Part shown: positions 23,337-34,406 of the stretch, piece by piece | Numbering within the stretch: the stretch's first letter is position 1 | How the letters are laid out: every line of letters starts with the position of its first letter | Assembly: GCA_003313425.1 (NCBI GenBank) | Contig: NHZP01000012.1 | Coordinates: 372,001 to 436,000 of the forward strand | Direction of reading: 5' to 3' | DNA from: Pseudopyrenochaeta lycopersici | Lineage: Eukaryota > Ascomycota > Dothideomycetes > Pleosporales > Pseudopyrenochaetaceae | Length of the DNA: 64,000 nucleotides | Position numbers and translations under genes: made by a program | The notes under the pieces: generated by a model | Databases searched by the model: none | Told to the model about the DNA's origin: nothing | What the model saw: only the letters and a program-made list of their open reading frames with translations

Positions 23337-25750
23337 TTAAGGAATTCCATACTGCAGTCCCCCCATTCTCATATTCATCAGCGGTAACGACGATTCTGTT
23401 GCTCTCTTTGCAGCAGCATCATACAGCGCCTGAATATCCTCTTTCCACATCGTCTCATTCATGCGTACCCAGCGACGATCATACGTCATCATTCCATTTA
23501 CCTCACCTTCCACATCCGTAGTCTGCGTCCAAACGCCCCCCGAGCAGGAGAATAGATGGGTCTGTTCTCGGAGTTGGGTCAGGAGATCGTGGCAGCGGTA
23601 ATTCCAGACGTCCGTGCTGTTAGTTATTTCGTAGGAGGTCTGGCGATCGATGCCCCACCAGGCGCTGTTTAGGTTAGTATTGGCTTGAGCAGGAGATTGA
23701 GACCAAGAGGAGGGAGTGGCCTACCTGCCATTTTCGACGTATTGTCCAATACCACCAAATTCGCCTTGAAGACCAATACGTGTCTTGTCGTAAGCGGAGT
23801 CGTAACCAGACCCCTGATTCGACCAGAAAGGTGAGCCGCACTGAGGTGTGGAGTAGTGATGATTATCCTGTGATTATGTCAGTATAATGAAGTGAATTTT
23901 TCTTTACGAGAAAGAGAAGTATCTGCTACACAGTCCGTAATCATGCGAGATACTTCGAGGTATGTCGAGAAACCTAGGAGAAGCTTACGTCAAAGTCACC
24001 CGCTCCATGATCAGTCCAGCCACTAACTGCGTTGATGAGTCTAGTTGGGTCGAGTGAGCGAACCTTCTCAGTCAAGCTAAACTCAGGCCAAGGTGGACTT
24101 GTAGCCTGGCCCCATTCCTCATTATAAATGGTCTAAAGCAGGTCAGAATAAGTCAACATTGCCAATGAGAAGAACATACCCAAGCGAAAATACTCGTGTA
24201 ACTCCTAAGCTGTTCTACAAGCAATCCTACTTGTCTGTCAAACTCGGGTTGCGCTCCTGGCTCCAAGCGGATGATGCCGCCGGGATTATTAGGGTCGGGT
24301 AAATCTGGCCGTAGAGAAGGCATATCTTGGATAACCAGCAATCCCATCTCGTCGCAAGCCTTGTAATACAAAGCGGGCTCCACCTTGATATGTTTTCGGA
24401 TCATGTTGTATCCGACATTCTTCAACGTCCGTAAATCGAAAATCATGGCTTCCACAGTAGGAGGGGTATAAATTCCGTCGGGCCAGTAACCCTGATCGAG
24501 TGTTCCAAAAGGGAAGATGAATTTGCCATTCAGGAGAGGGCGCTGGATGCCATTAACCACCCCTCTTGAAACGGTCCTGAATCCGGTATAACTCTGGATC
24601 GTGTCACTTCCGAGTTTGACTGTAATGTTGTACAGAGTCGGACTGTCCGGGGTCCAAAGATCTGGCGAATCTACATCGAAGATGAATGGCGCATCGCTGG
24701 TCCCAGTAGCAGTGGCTTTGACGTCTGTAGAGAAAGGTTCGTAGATAGTAATCTCGTATGATGTGCGCGAGTTAGTGCTACTGTAAACTGTGACGTTGAC
24801 TAACATATGTTAGCGGTTGTACGGTGCTCATAGACCTCGTAGGACGTACCCTGTCCATCCATATCCGCTGCCAAATCTAGTTTTGCAATATGCTCGGTTG
24901 GTGCTGACTCCAGGAAGACAGATTGCCAAATGCCACTGCAGGGCGTGTACCAGATCATTCCACCTCGACCTAGAGTTTGTTTCCCAATCGGAATCTGTAT
25001 TCTGTCCAGATCCTATATCGTGAAGTCAGGAAATGTCTCGCACGTGATAGCCTAACTGGATTTTACTTACGGTGGGGTCATAAACATGGACTCTGCGCAC
25101 GCGAAAGTCAGCTTCACAGATGTCAAGATAAGGCTACGTTTTCGCTCACAATAGCTCATTTGTCCCGCCAGCGTTCAAATACGGCGTCACATCGACGCTG
25201 AACTCAAAGTAGCCTCCCCTATGGAATGTCGCATTTTTTCCGTTGACAAAGACAGTAGCTTCGTAGTCAACAGCGCCGAAGTTCAATATAACGCTATTGT
25301 CGCTCGGCCAACTCGAAGGAATGTCAAACGAAGTCTGAAACCAGCTGTAGATTCGATCCTTTCCTGTGACGCCTGGTCTACTATCAATACAGTATGCTTA
25401 GAATATACCCAATGGTGTTTACCTGATAAAGCGCTCTCCAGACAGGAAGGAATTAAGACAGGGCTCTCAAGCCTTTCGCCAAACGGTGGGTTGTTTAACG
25501 TGGTCTTATCCGTGTTTCGGTAGCGCCATACGCCGTTTAGGTTCTTCCACGCCGATCGTTGCAGCCGTGGACGCGGGTATTCAGGCCATGGGTTTGTGCC
25601 GACATCTTTCGTCCATGGAGTGTCGAGTTGAAGAGGGCCAATCTTGTAATCAGTGTTGTTGTTCTGACGCCGCCCGATCGTGCCGCTTGCTGTCGCAATC
25701 GCGACCGGAGCCAGCAGGCTCGTGATGATCCCGGCAAGCGCGAGCCGCAT
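23337..25750 (-). CDS. Secreted glycoside hydrolase family 2 (beta-galactosidase/beta-glucuronidase type)
   Basis: Eight exons on the minus strand: 25750-25423, 25372-25150, 25092-25071, 25012-24850, 24799-24180, 24132-23989, 23867-23725, 23664-23337; 656 aa in frame throughout. A signal peptide (about residues 1-20) precedes the mature chain. Domain order is GH2-like: a sugar-binding jelly-roll (SAWKNLNGVWRYR onwards; SWFQTSFDIP), an Ig-like middle domain (VNVTVYSS...TLYNITVKLG), then the TIM barrel beginning NGKFIFPFGTLDQGYWPDG. The barrel has NVGYNMIRKHIKVEP, the acid/base Asn456-Glu457 in TIYNEEWGQ, and the likely nucleophile Glu536 in GLQGEFGG. Exon 3 is only 22 nt, and intron 6 is 121 nt, longer than the rest. 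Exact substrate (galactoside, glucuronide or mannoside) cannot be told by eye. Role: extracellular breakdown of plant or fungal glycans. Confidence 0.93.
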
Positions 25751-27230
25751 GTTAGCTGTTCAAGCTGCTCTCGTTCAGTGCAGCGTGGAGCGATCCAAAA
25801 GTTCGAATGGTTAATGTTGATGGTTGAGGAGACGAGACATGGTACTAGTATTTAAGTACCAATCGCAGATGACAGCATAGCCCCATGGCATCCGTGCTGG
25901 CTGCACCCCATGCATGCAGATTTTCTTGGCCTGGGGTTAGCGGCGGGATCACGCTTGGTGGCTGCATGTCTTGGCCGAGCATGGAGTTTGCTTTGCAGAA
26001 CTGTAAAGATGTCGTGGTCGTCATCTGGTGGCGCCCGCTGACCACATACCCATAATTTTGGAAGATGATGGCCAGGATGGTGAAGGGAGAGACCCTGTAG
26101 GAACAATGTGTACGGAGGGCAGCACGAGCATGGAAACAGCAGCTTGGTCGCGCAGCAGTGCCGCAGATGTATACATCGATGCACACTGTCAGACGAGGAT
26201 AATGCCGACTGCTCTGATCAAATGCGATCTGCATCTTGGCTCACGATACCATACCCTGGCGGTTTGTCAGATTCCCCGCACAATTCCGCTCATCGCGTGC
26301 CGCACTGCATGTTGTTAGTCAGGTCATGATATCAACTCCAGAAAGATTGACATCAACACAAGCATGTTCGGTAAGTATGCATCTGGTTCATGCAAGACGA
26401 TTGACGGCATTTGTGGAACAAACAATTAGGTTGTTGGTACATAGCGAAAGGCTGTCGCAATATTCCCCCCGCTATGAGAACGCGTTTGGCACGCAGCACT
26501 TTCTGTTTGGTAGCGGGAGGAATCCAAAAACCATGAGATCATCTAAAGCTAAGCAACGAGGCGTGCGGAGGGCGCTCGTGTGGATGAGCTTCTTCCGACG
26601 AGAGGTGGGGATGGCTGGTGGGTTGAGGTGCAGGCCAGCCCCGCGTTACTAGGCTAGTTTGCAGAAGGAGGCTATCTTCACGTGCAAGGAAGGGAGCTTT
26701 TGATGCACGAGCGTGAGCACCTGCCGAAAGGGCAGCGAGCTTTCTGCATACCGAGACATGCAGAGAGCATTTGTATTCTAGCGACGAATGATCTAATATC
26801 AGCTAATATACGGCGCTTCTTCTGCCGAGCCCCCAATATCGCACAAGACATGCGCGTTGTGGTGCAGTATAAAGTTCATCGGTACTCTCGTGCCTCTCGC
26901 TCGTGTCTCAGCCCTGTGGCCTGCCTGTGTCGCTGTCCGTTTGCCCGCCTGTCGCTCGCATGACAAAAGACTGTAGGCGCCCTCCTCCCGTCCTGTGTCC
27001 CAGCACTACCTTCCTCTTTCTTCGCTCCATGTGACCCCCTGCCGTAGGATCGGGTTGTTGCGCAACTCGAATTTGGTGGGGTATCACACCCCGCAAAAAT
27101 CTGGAACTGGTGTGGGTGTCTAGCTGGCCTCAGCAAACATGGGATGCCATCAGTATCGGACGGAATACCGGATGTAGTTTAGCTGCATTCGGACCCCCTT
27201 GGAAGTGGAAATGAGCTTTATGCGGGGAGC
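25751..27230. other. Promoter of the GH2 gene and 3' flank of the pseudokinase gene
   Basis: About 1.5 kb with no supported gene. A TATA-like CTTAAATAC on the minus strand near 25850-25858 is about 100 nt upstream of the GH2 start. Open frames here are short and shadow-like. Confidence 0.5.
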
Positions 27231-29336
27231 TCAGGGCAGCAAAAGAAACGGCTTGCTCCACGGCTTCACCTTTTGAGCCGACGAAGTTGGTCTCGATGGG
27301 CTGGACGGTCGCGCAGCAGAGGTAGGCGATGCTGGCGACTTTGAATTCCGTGGTGAAGTGGGAGGGCTGCTGGGCGGAATGGGTGCCTTCCTTGGAGACT
27401 CGTACGCTGTGTCAATGTATGGCGGTGTCGGTTGTTCAATCGTCCTAATTGAGGCGCTGTCGTCCTCATCTATCTCAGCCAACGTCGCTTGATCCGAGTA
27501 CGAGTCGAGGATCGAGTTCACCCGTGTCATGGATGATGTAGACAGCCGAATCGTGTCCGTGTCAGAGCTCGAGCTTGCCGTCGAGCTCGCCATTGAACTC
27601 ATCGTCGACATCGTCCGGAGCGACGCTATACTGGATGCTCTATCAGAGTCGGACTTTGACGATGTTCCGAGGCCAATGTCGTGCACGTGCGCACCACAGT
27701 GGATGTCTGGGATCGATGTGTAATTATAGAGGATGTCGAAAAGCTTGTCGCGTACATCGCGTGCTGTGGGCCGGACAGCTGGCGCTCGGCTGAGCATGCT
27801 TCGAATGAGATTCAAGATGTGGGGTATTGCGCGGAAAGCATCGTCATCATGCTCGAATGAGGCCTTCTCCAGAATGGTTATCCACGTTTCGACTTTGTCG
27901 AGATTGGCATGGAAAGATGAATCAGTGCGAGAGTTCTTGCCACCGGTGTTGATCTTCGACTTTGTCGACCGATGTTTCACAAAGTCATGAGGCTTCTTCT
28001 TAAGCATGAATGTTATCATCTCCACGAAAACGCAGCCTAGGGAGAATATATCTGCTTTCTCAGTTTCATGCACTCGTGAGCGTGGTTTGGGTGCCGGCTT
28101 CGTTCTCTTGAAGCCGAAATTAAACCCAGAAAAGTCTGTTGTAGGGGCTTTGGTCAGCTTCTGTCTTTGTGAGCCACTGCTATTCGAAGACCCAGATGAG
28201 CTTTTGCTAATGATGGAGGTGTGTCGAGTGCTCGGAACGACGGGTGCAGGGGCAGCTCCACTCGACTCGGACAGCTGCGTGGTCACATGTGCCTCCGGTG
28301 TGCCATAAATGTACACATCCATTGGGTCTGGCTTCTTGTCCTTTTGGAACGTTTCCAAACTACCAATGTCACTAAATGCTATGGCATTGTGCTCGTCAAT
28401 GAGGATATTCGATGGCCGAATCCCAGAATGGCAAAACCCGTTCTGATGCAAGGTAGCGATGGCGTCGGCCAAGCAATGCACCCAGTTCAAGACCAGCCAG
28501 CGCCTGTCAGCTTTGGCTAGTTTCTGGTATTGAGTCGGATTGCGATGATCAAAGAATGTGCGAAGAGTGTGATGCCCAACAAAGTTGGTGACGATGTAGC
28601 CAACCCCCTTAGCAGTATATGACGCCCACACGGGCACTACATGTTCGTGCTCCACCATTCTTGCGCTTTCGACGTCCAATATGAACTCTTGTTCGAATGC
28701 GTTAGGTGACTCTGCGTTCCCTAAGGCAAATCGTCTCCGAACGTAGACCTCTTTAGGCCTCTTAGGCAGATGGACTCGCGACCAGCCTTGCAGGCTGACT
28801 GCCACAGGAAGATTCATGACATGCTCGAGGGGGACTTCCTCATTTGGCGCAAAGTCAATGTGCACACCATCTCGCAATTCTCTCAAGAGGAACGTGAATT
28901 GGGTGTGGTAGAAGCGAGAGTTGGCGTGGTTGTCGCGTCGATTTGAAAGCGAAAGTTGCTCAATGTCGTCCATCTCAAGCGGTAGATCGTCGTCGTCCCA
29001 TGATTTGTCGACGACGGTGAAGATCCTGGCCGCTTCGCCAATTTCAGCCAGCACCAGGAACAGTCGTCTCGCTTTCTCCATTATCCATTCTATGTATGTG
29101 TCGTCGCTCAAATCGCCAAAGCCCACGGGCTGGGTAAGGCGCTCTCTTTCCTGGGGCTGGAGGCGCGAAGTGACAAAATCCTTGGTGACTTTCTCGTTGA
29201 TTCTCTCATCTGTCCACCAGATCTGCTGAAGGGCATGTTGAGGGGTGACGAGCGAGTGCCCCGCATAGCCGTAGATTAGCGCATTCAGCGCAACGGTTTG
29301 GTCGTTCACAACATTCGTCAGCGTCCTTGCGCTCAT
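27231..29336 (-). CDS. Pezizomycotina-type protein pseudokinase
   Basis: Single exon, 701 aa, ATG at 29336. Residues about 1-180 form the N-terminal domain typical of a large ascomycete family (TYIEWIMEKARRLFLVLAEI, DKSWDDDDLPLEMDDIEQLS, FYHTQFTFLLREL). The kinase fold follows: ARMVEHEHVVPVWASY and VGYIVTNFVG. The catalytic loop reads HSGIRPSNIL where HRDLKPxN is expected, so the catalytic Asp is Gly, while the metal-binding Asn is kept. The DFG position reads SDIG. YIYGTPEAHV resembles the APE segment. No clear Gly-rich loop or ATP lysine is visible. The C-lobe is interrupted by a Ser-rich insert, and the C-terminal ~130 residues are Ser/Pro/Thr-rich and disordered. Most likely a catalytically dead scaffold or regulator; partner unknown. 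Confidence 0.88.
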   Translation of the reverse strand: MSARTLTNVVNDQTVALNALIYGYAGHSLVTPQHALQQIWWTDERINEKVTKDFVTSRLQPQERERLTQPVGFGDLSDDTYIEWIMEKARRLFLVLAEIGEAARIFTVVDKSWDDDDLPLEMDDIEQLSLSNRRDNHANSRFYHTQFTFLLRELRDGVHIDFAPNEEVPLEHVMNLPVAVSLQGWSRVHLPKRPKEVYVRRRFALGNAESPNAFEQEFILDVESARMVEHEHVVPVWASYTAKGVGYIVTNFVGHHTLRTFFDHRNPTQYQKLAKADRRWLVLNWVHCLADAIATLHQNGFCHSGIRPSNILIDEHNAIAFSDIGSLETFQKDKKPDPMDVYIYGTPEAHVTTQLSESSGAAPAPVVPSTRHTSIISKSSSGSSNSSGSQRQKLTKAPTTDFSGFNFGFKRTKPAPKPRSRVHETEKADIFSLGCVFVEMITFMLKKKPHDFVKHRSTKSKINTGGKNSRTDSSFHANLDKVETWITILEKASFEHDDDAFRAIPHILNLIRSMLSRAPAVRPTARDVRDKLFDILYNYTSIPDIHCGAHVHDIGLGTSSKSDSDRASSIASLRTMSTMSSMASSTASSSSDTDTIRLSTSSMTRVNSILDSYSDQATLAEIDEDDSASIRTIEQPTPPYIDTAYESPRKAPIPPSSPPTSPRNSKSPASPTSAARPSSPSRPTSSAQKVKPWSKPFLLLP

Positions 29337-31443
29337 TGTGCCGAGGGAAGGTGGGACAGGAATCCAGTGCCGGATAGGGTGGAGCGAAGGGTGGAAGTAT
29401 GGGGCCTTCGTCTCGTGTCAAGCCGTGACCGTGGTAGGGTGATGATCATCTCTGGTGAGTAGGAGTGTAGGTGAGGCTCGAATGACGCATGGAATCGTGG
29501 TCAAGCTGGAGTTGGTAAGGCGGACCTTTTAGGCGTCAGCGGGGCCAGAATCGTTCGGCCTTTAATTGTGGTACAAAAGTTGATCCGCCTCTCGGAAGCC
29601 TTCTTAAAGTGGCAAGCGGCGTGGCAGCGAATACATGGCTTCGGCTAGGCCGGTTACAAGCCAATCACAACAAGCATGGCAATACAACTCGCAGGCCTCA
29701 GCATGCCTGACGGACGGCGAGGGAGGGCGTTTTGCCTGGAAGAGTCTCAGTGGGCCCCGAAAGCGGCCGACCATGTGAAATTGAGACGGGGGCGTTCCAG
29801 GTGAGAGGATGATAAGACCTTGCAAGTATGCGTTGGTGGGCAGCAAGCGAATAGCAGATGCAGGGCGACGGATACTAAACTAGCTCGCCAATAGCAGTTG
29901 CGGACGGCCGTTCCCAGAGCGGGGGCAACGCGTTTGGGGTTGCAGTCAGCAGTGCCGGGTGTATTATTCCCAACGCGAGCAGACAGCGGCTAAACGATGT
30001 GATATCAAAGCCACGTCTGCTCTGGGCTGGGTCGGGTTGGCCCCGGCAGTCTTCACCACCAAGCATCACAACTGCTCGCAACGACAGGTATTCTCGTGGC
30101 TGGCTGCCCGACTTCGCTGCGTCGCAGGCCCAGGTGACACGATTTCGGAAGCTGTACTGGCCCCTCTCGCGGTGCAGCTCCACGGCGCATCAGCGGATCC
30201 TCATGGCGCGATTCGGTGCCTATCTTCTGCTATCGTAGAAGCATGCACCATCATGGAAGACGGCACGCAAGCTCGGCCAGCGTGCGATAGCATCTCGCCG
30301 GCTCGGAGGCACAGCCGAGCGATACAGAGTGCTGATCAACTCACCGCCTACGCCTCTCTTGCCAGATGAATTCAGATTGCGGCATGGCCTTGGGATACGG
30401 GCAATTGGCTTCGCGCCTTGGACTGCCACCGCAAGCGCAGACGTTGAGCCTACTGCGCCGTGACGCGATATTCATCCTCAATACATGCGCGCTGAAGGCT
30501 GAGTTGGGGCCGTCTAGGCGATAGCGGGACGGCTGGGATGACCACGCGGCGTCGCACAGACTGCGTTTGACGCCCATTGACCCGGGCTGTGCCTCACTAC
30601 ATGCTGCCACTGTCCTCGGCGTCTTGTGAAGAGACGGAACAGAAGGGATTAGAGTTAGCATAAACACATGACTACCAGGTGAGGTTGAGCTGCGACTTTG
30701 TCATGAACCTGTCGATCGTCGATCCTGCGCACAGGCCCGCACCGAGAACCCAATTCCAATTCACCTCAACTAGGCAGGCCGTGGCAGGGCTGCATGGCAC
30801 ACATCCCACCCTTCGTCACCACCCGTTCTACCACCACACCGGGCCTTCTCGACGCCTACTTGATCCGGCAGGAGCTCAAAATCCCACGTGTCTACGCCCG
30901 ACTTCAGCGGCCTAACCATGCTTCCTCTAAACTGCCGGTAGATGCCCGTGTGTACGTGAGTAAGAGAAGACTGTGCTTGCCAGAGTCTTTGTGATGTAAC
31001 CCCTTAATACGCTACCGAATATGTTTCCTGCCTACCACAGTTCTTGAGCAACCTTCAAGGCGACACTAGTGGTGTGTGGCTGATAAGAGATCATGCATGT
31101 CCCACGGGATTGGTAGCCAACAAAGACCATTCATCGAAGGCTGTCGAAGTGCCCAAGCGGGGTGCGGCATATTCGACAGTGACAACGTTATCTTCACCCT
31201 TGTTCTCCATCTTGGGGTTTTAGCTCACGCCTGTGTCTCGCCATATACTTGACATGATGTGAGTTTTGCGTCATTTGATCATTGTGAGTTCTCTTGGAAT
31301 GGCTTGATTGGTTCTGATCATTAACCAGGCAGACACCAAAAGCCACGATGCTATCTGCCCATTAAAATTACAGATTATACTTTGCCTAGAGCGAACAGAC
31401 TCGCTGATCCCTTCAAAGGCGAATTGCCTGCAGTCGAGACCTC
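29337..31443. other. Long intergenic stretch, no supported gene
   Basis: About 2.1 kb upstream of the pseudokinase gene, moderately GC-rich to about 30950, then AT-richer. Open frames up to 136 codons overlap on both strands and show no domain or splice support. Confidence 0.45.
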
Positions 31444-32109
31444 TCACAGTCCAGGGGCGCCATACACGGTAAACCAAACGTTCTCGTCAGACAAAGCAAC
31501 CTTGACCTGGCTTCCGCCTGGGTTCGTCCCAGTAGGCCATACAATAGAACCCCCAGTGTTGCTCGTCACCTCCACGCGTTGCCCTTTGAAGGGTTCACCA
31601 AACACCGTGCTTAGATCATACCACACCTGCTCGCCATCGAGGTTATAAGAGAAGACTTGTTGCGGACTTCCATTATACAGGCCATCTGCAGTCTTGGTGA
31701 TCTTGATGGCAATACCTCCAGTCTTTTGGTCACGATGTAACGGCTCCATATACAAGGCACCTATATCTGTCAGTTAAGCTGATAGGAAAGACCATCTTCA
31801 GGGACTTTTTCAAGCAACGAAACTACTTCAAAAAAATTCAATGTAAAGGAGACATTCCTTGACCCAACACAACACTGTAGGGCTTCTTGACAAATTGAAA
31901 CGGCCAACAATCAACAGCGGCTCATTCATTGTATACGTAGCTCCACAAAAGTAGTCGGGCTTACCTGGAACGACTGTTTGTCGAGGGCCAATGGTGCTAC
32001 TAACCGACCAGACGTAGATCGTACTGGTCGAATTGTTTAGCACCAAGGCACTACCAGCAGCAGCGACCGAGGTCGCGAATGCGAGAAGAGATGGAATTAG
32101 AAAGCGCAT
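31444..32109 (-). CDS. Small secreted BYS1-domain protein
   Basis: Exons 32109-31965 and 31760-31444 (204-nt intron), 153 aa. Signal peptide MRFLIPSLLAFATSVAAA. The mature protein follows the BYS1 family (named after the Blastomyces yeast-phase-specific protein): STIYVWSVSSTIGPRQTVVP, then GGIAIKITKTADGLYNGSPQ, FSYNLDGEQVWYDLS, GSIVWPTGTNPGGSQVKVAL. Splicing restores the conserved VVPGGALYMEP. Family members are small secreted beta-sheet proteins of fungi, often differentially expressed between growth phases or in planta; their molecular function is unknown. This copy has no cysteine in the mature chain, unlike members I know, which usually have a few. A TATA box lies about 140 nt upstream. 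Confidence 0.88.
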
Positions 32110-34406
32110 GATGTTGTATTCAGTTGGAGCGAGCGTATGTCAAGCGAGTGTCAGGGTTGTGCGATTCAACAAACGATAAAGTGCCGAGGACCTTCAGTAA
32201 ATTTGCTGCTTGATGAGGTTTGAACAAGAATGCTATAGCTTGGTTTTATACTTCGTCTCAACTCACCATCCTACTCCTAAATGCCATCAGCGTCCCGCTG
32301 CAAATATGCACGCAAGTATACAATATGCACTACAACATGCACTCCTTCACCCAGGCCCTCACATCACGAGCGCAGGCAAAAAGCGATCAATGTCAGGTTC
32401 CGATGTTACCAGACCACTCCGTAGCTCGCTCCAACCATGGATCAACCGCGTAGATGTAAAACCAACGTTGTCCGGCAGATTGGCAAGGTTTGTGTCTCAC
32501 TCTTGATTTTCCATCTTCGGAAAATTTCAATACTCCGGTAGATTGCGGGGTTGAAAAGGGAGCGGGGAAGATTGGATTGTCCAATACTGCTAAACATGGA
32601 TGTCTAGATTGATCGTGCAGCAAGCATGTACATGTGCCGGTGAGCGAGCGGGCACACCCCGCAGATCAAAGCAACCCCTTGTTCGAGGTACTTTCCGTCA
32701 TGTACGAGCGGGTATATCGTGTATCGCTTAGCGACGGCTTTGGGTTCGACAAAGTATTTCGAACCTATGTATGATTTCCTCCAGGCCGAGCATATTACGA
32801 ATGAGTGCTTGAATGTAGCACTGATGCTCATTGTTCTCTTAATGACTGCACGAAAGAGCAAGTCCTGGTACTATAACTTGGATAGAACGCATATACATGC
32901 TATGAGTTCACCCCAGACCCGATCATCAACACTACTTGGATGTACACCAATGAGACTAAACATTCAGGCGCTGAAAATGACACTTTGTGCGTAACCACAA
33001 GATCACTGTTTTCAACCTTGAATTCTGATCAAATAAATCTCTGTTGGCCGTTTCCATGGGGTATAGCTGGCATTTATTTCACCAGATTTGGGTCTGCTTC
33101 AATCATCCTATCCAAGACTAACTCCACTCTGCCCTTTAGATGCATGGAAATGCTCCTTGCGCACCATTCCATACTTTCAGACTATTGCAGTTCATTAATA
33201 GTACATTTAATAAATTGCATAGTTGGTCTCTTTTACTACATTCCTGTTCATCACGGTTATTTGTTCATAGGGGATACAATACTTCACTTGTCAACCAGTT
33301 CGAAGTATGACACAATTGCTGTTAATTGAGTGACACGAGGCTACTGTACGTGTATGAACCATTTTGCGGCCTATTTGAGTGTTGAATCACTATCTGAGCG
33401 TTGTTGCATGGCCTTCTTCCGGGACTATGATAACCTGCACTGGAATGTTCGAAATTACTGCTCATGAACGGAAAAGACTAATTAAATCCCAAAGCCTCGT
33501 TGTAGCAAAGGGTATCACCCACATACCTAATATGCAGGGGTTCCTGGTGGCATTACGGTATACCGTCTTCAATGAAGATCCCTCCGAAGATGACTACTTC
33601 ATACAAATTTCCACCATTTAGCATGGCCTGGCATTCAAGCACTGCGGGTAACTCATTACATCCACCAATATTGGGGTTATCAGCAAGACATAACATGCAG
33701 GATGGTCCAACAATCTATGTCAATGACCACGAATCTCAGAATTTTGTAGTTCGATAGGTCAACCCTCATAAAGTCCAGCCTTGCTAAAGAATTCATAGTG
33801 GTCCATAGCTATTCGAAAAAGGCTTTGCGACCTTAGCCAACACGGAGCCTTGTTCGACATATAAATAGCACATCGAAACGATATATTCACTAATGATACA
33901 CGTTGATCGCTGCTCCCTGATGAACTAGTGAGTTACTAGCCAGTGCTTGCATTTTGAGATGTATGAGATCCATATAAAGCTCATGGGCATGCCAGTAAGA
34001 AGAACGTTATAAGAGAAGAAAAGAAAGAAGGGGATAAGCCGGTAAACGTTATCAATGATGCAGTCGAATATGAGGTCACTGGATATGCCAGTTATAGCGG
34101 TGCGTGGGTCAGCGATGCGTTTGTTAGCACACATGATGGCTAAGCCAGGCCAGACCGTGGCTTATGATACGCTTCCGATTGATGACGGGAGCCGAAGGTA
34201 GATGTGCATTGAGTATTGTTGGGTAGATAGCGGCCTATGCAATTGCTGGTTCCCGATCCATTCAAATCTTTAAATTCAACTTCATCTTCATTTGAATTCA
34301 CTTCAGATCAGATGCCTCAAGGTCATATTCTGTTTTTCATTCGTGGGTTCAGGCAGCCTCATTGAAATATAAGGGGCATTCACGAATTACTGTTTTCAGA
34401 ATCTAT
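32110..34406. other. AT-rich gene desert, no supported gene
   Basis: About 2.3 kb between the BYS1-like promoter and the CCT3 stop. AT-rich with open frames to 129 codons (for example 32940-33329) that start within, end abruptly and show no family resemblance. It could hold a decayed repeat, but I found no terminal repeats or recognisable transposase motifs. Confidence 0.4.
32244..32250 (-). promoter_or_regulatory. TATA box of the BYS1-like gene
   Basis: TATAAAA on the minus strand (TTTTATA on the plus strand), about 135 nt upstream of the ATG at 32109. Confidence 0.55.
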
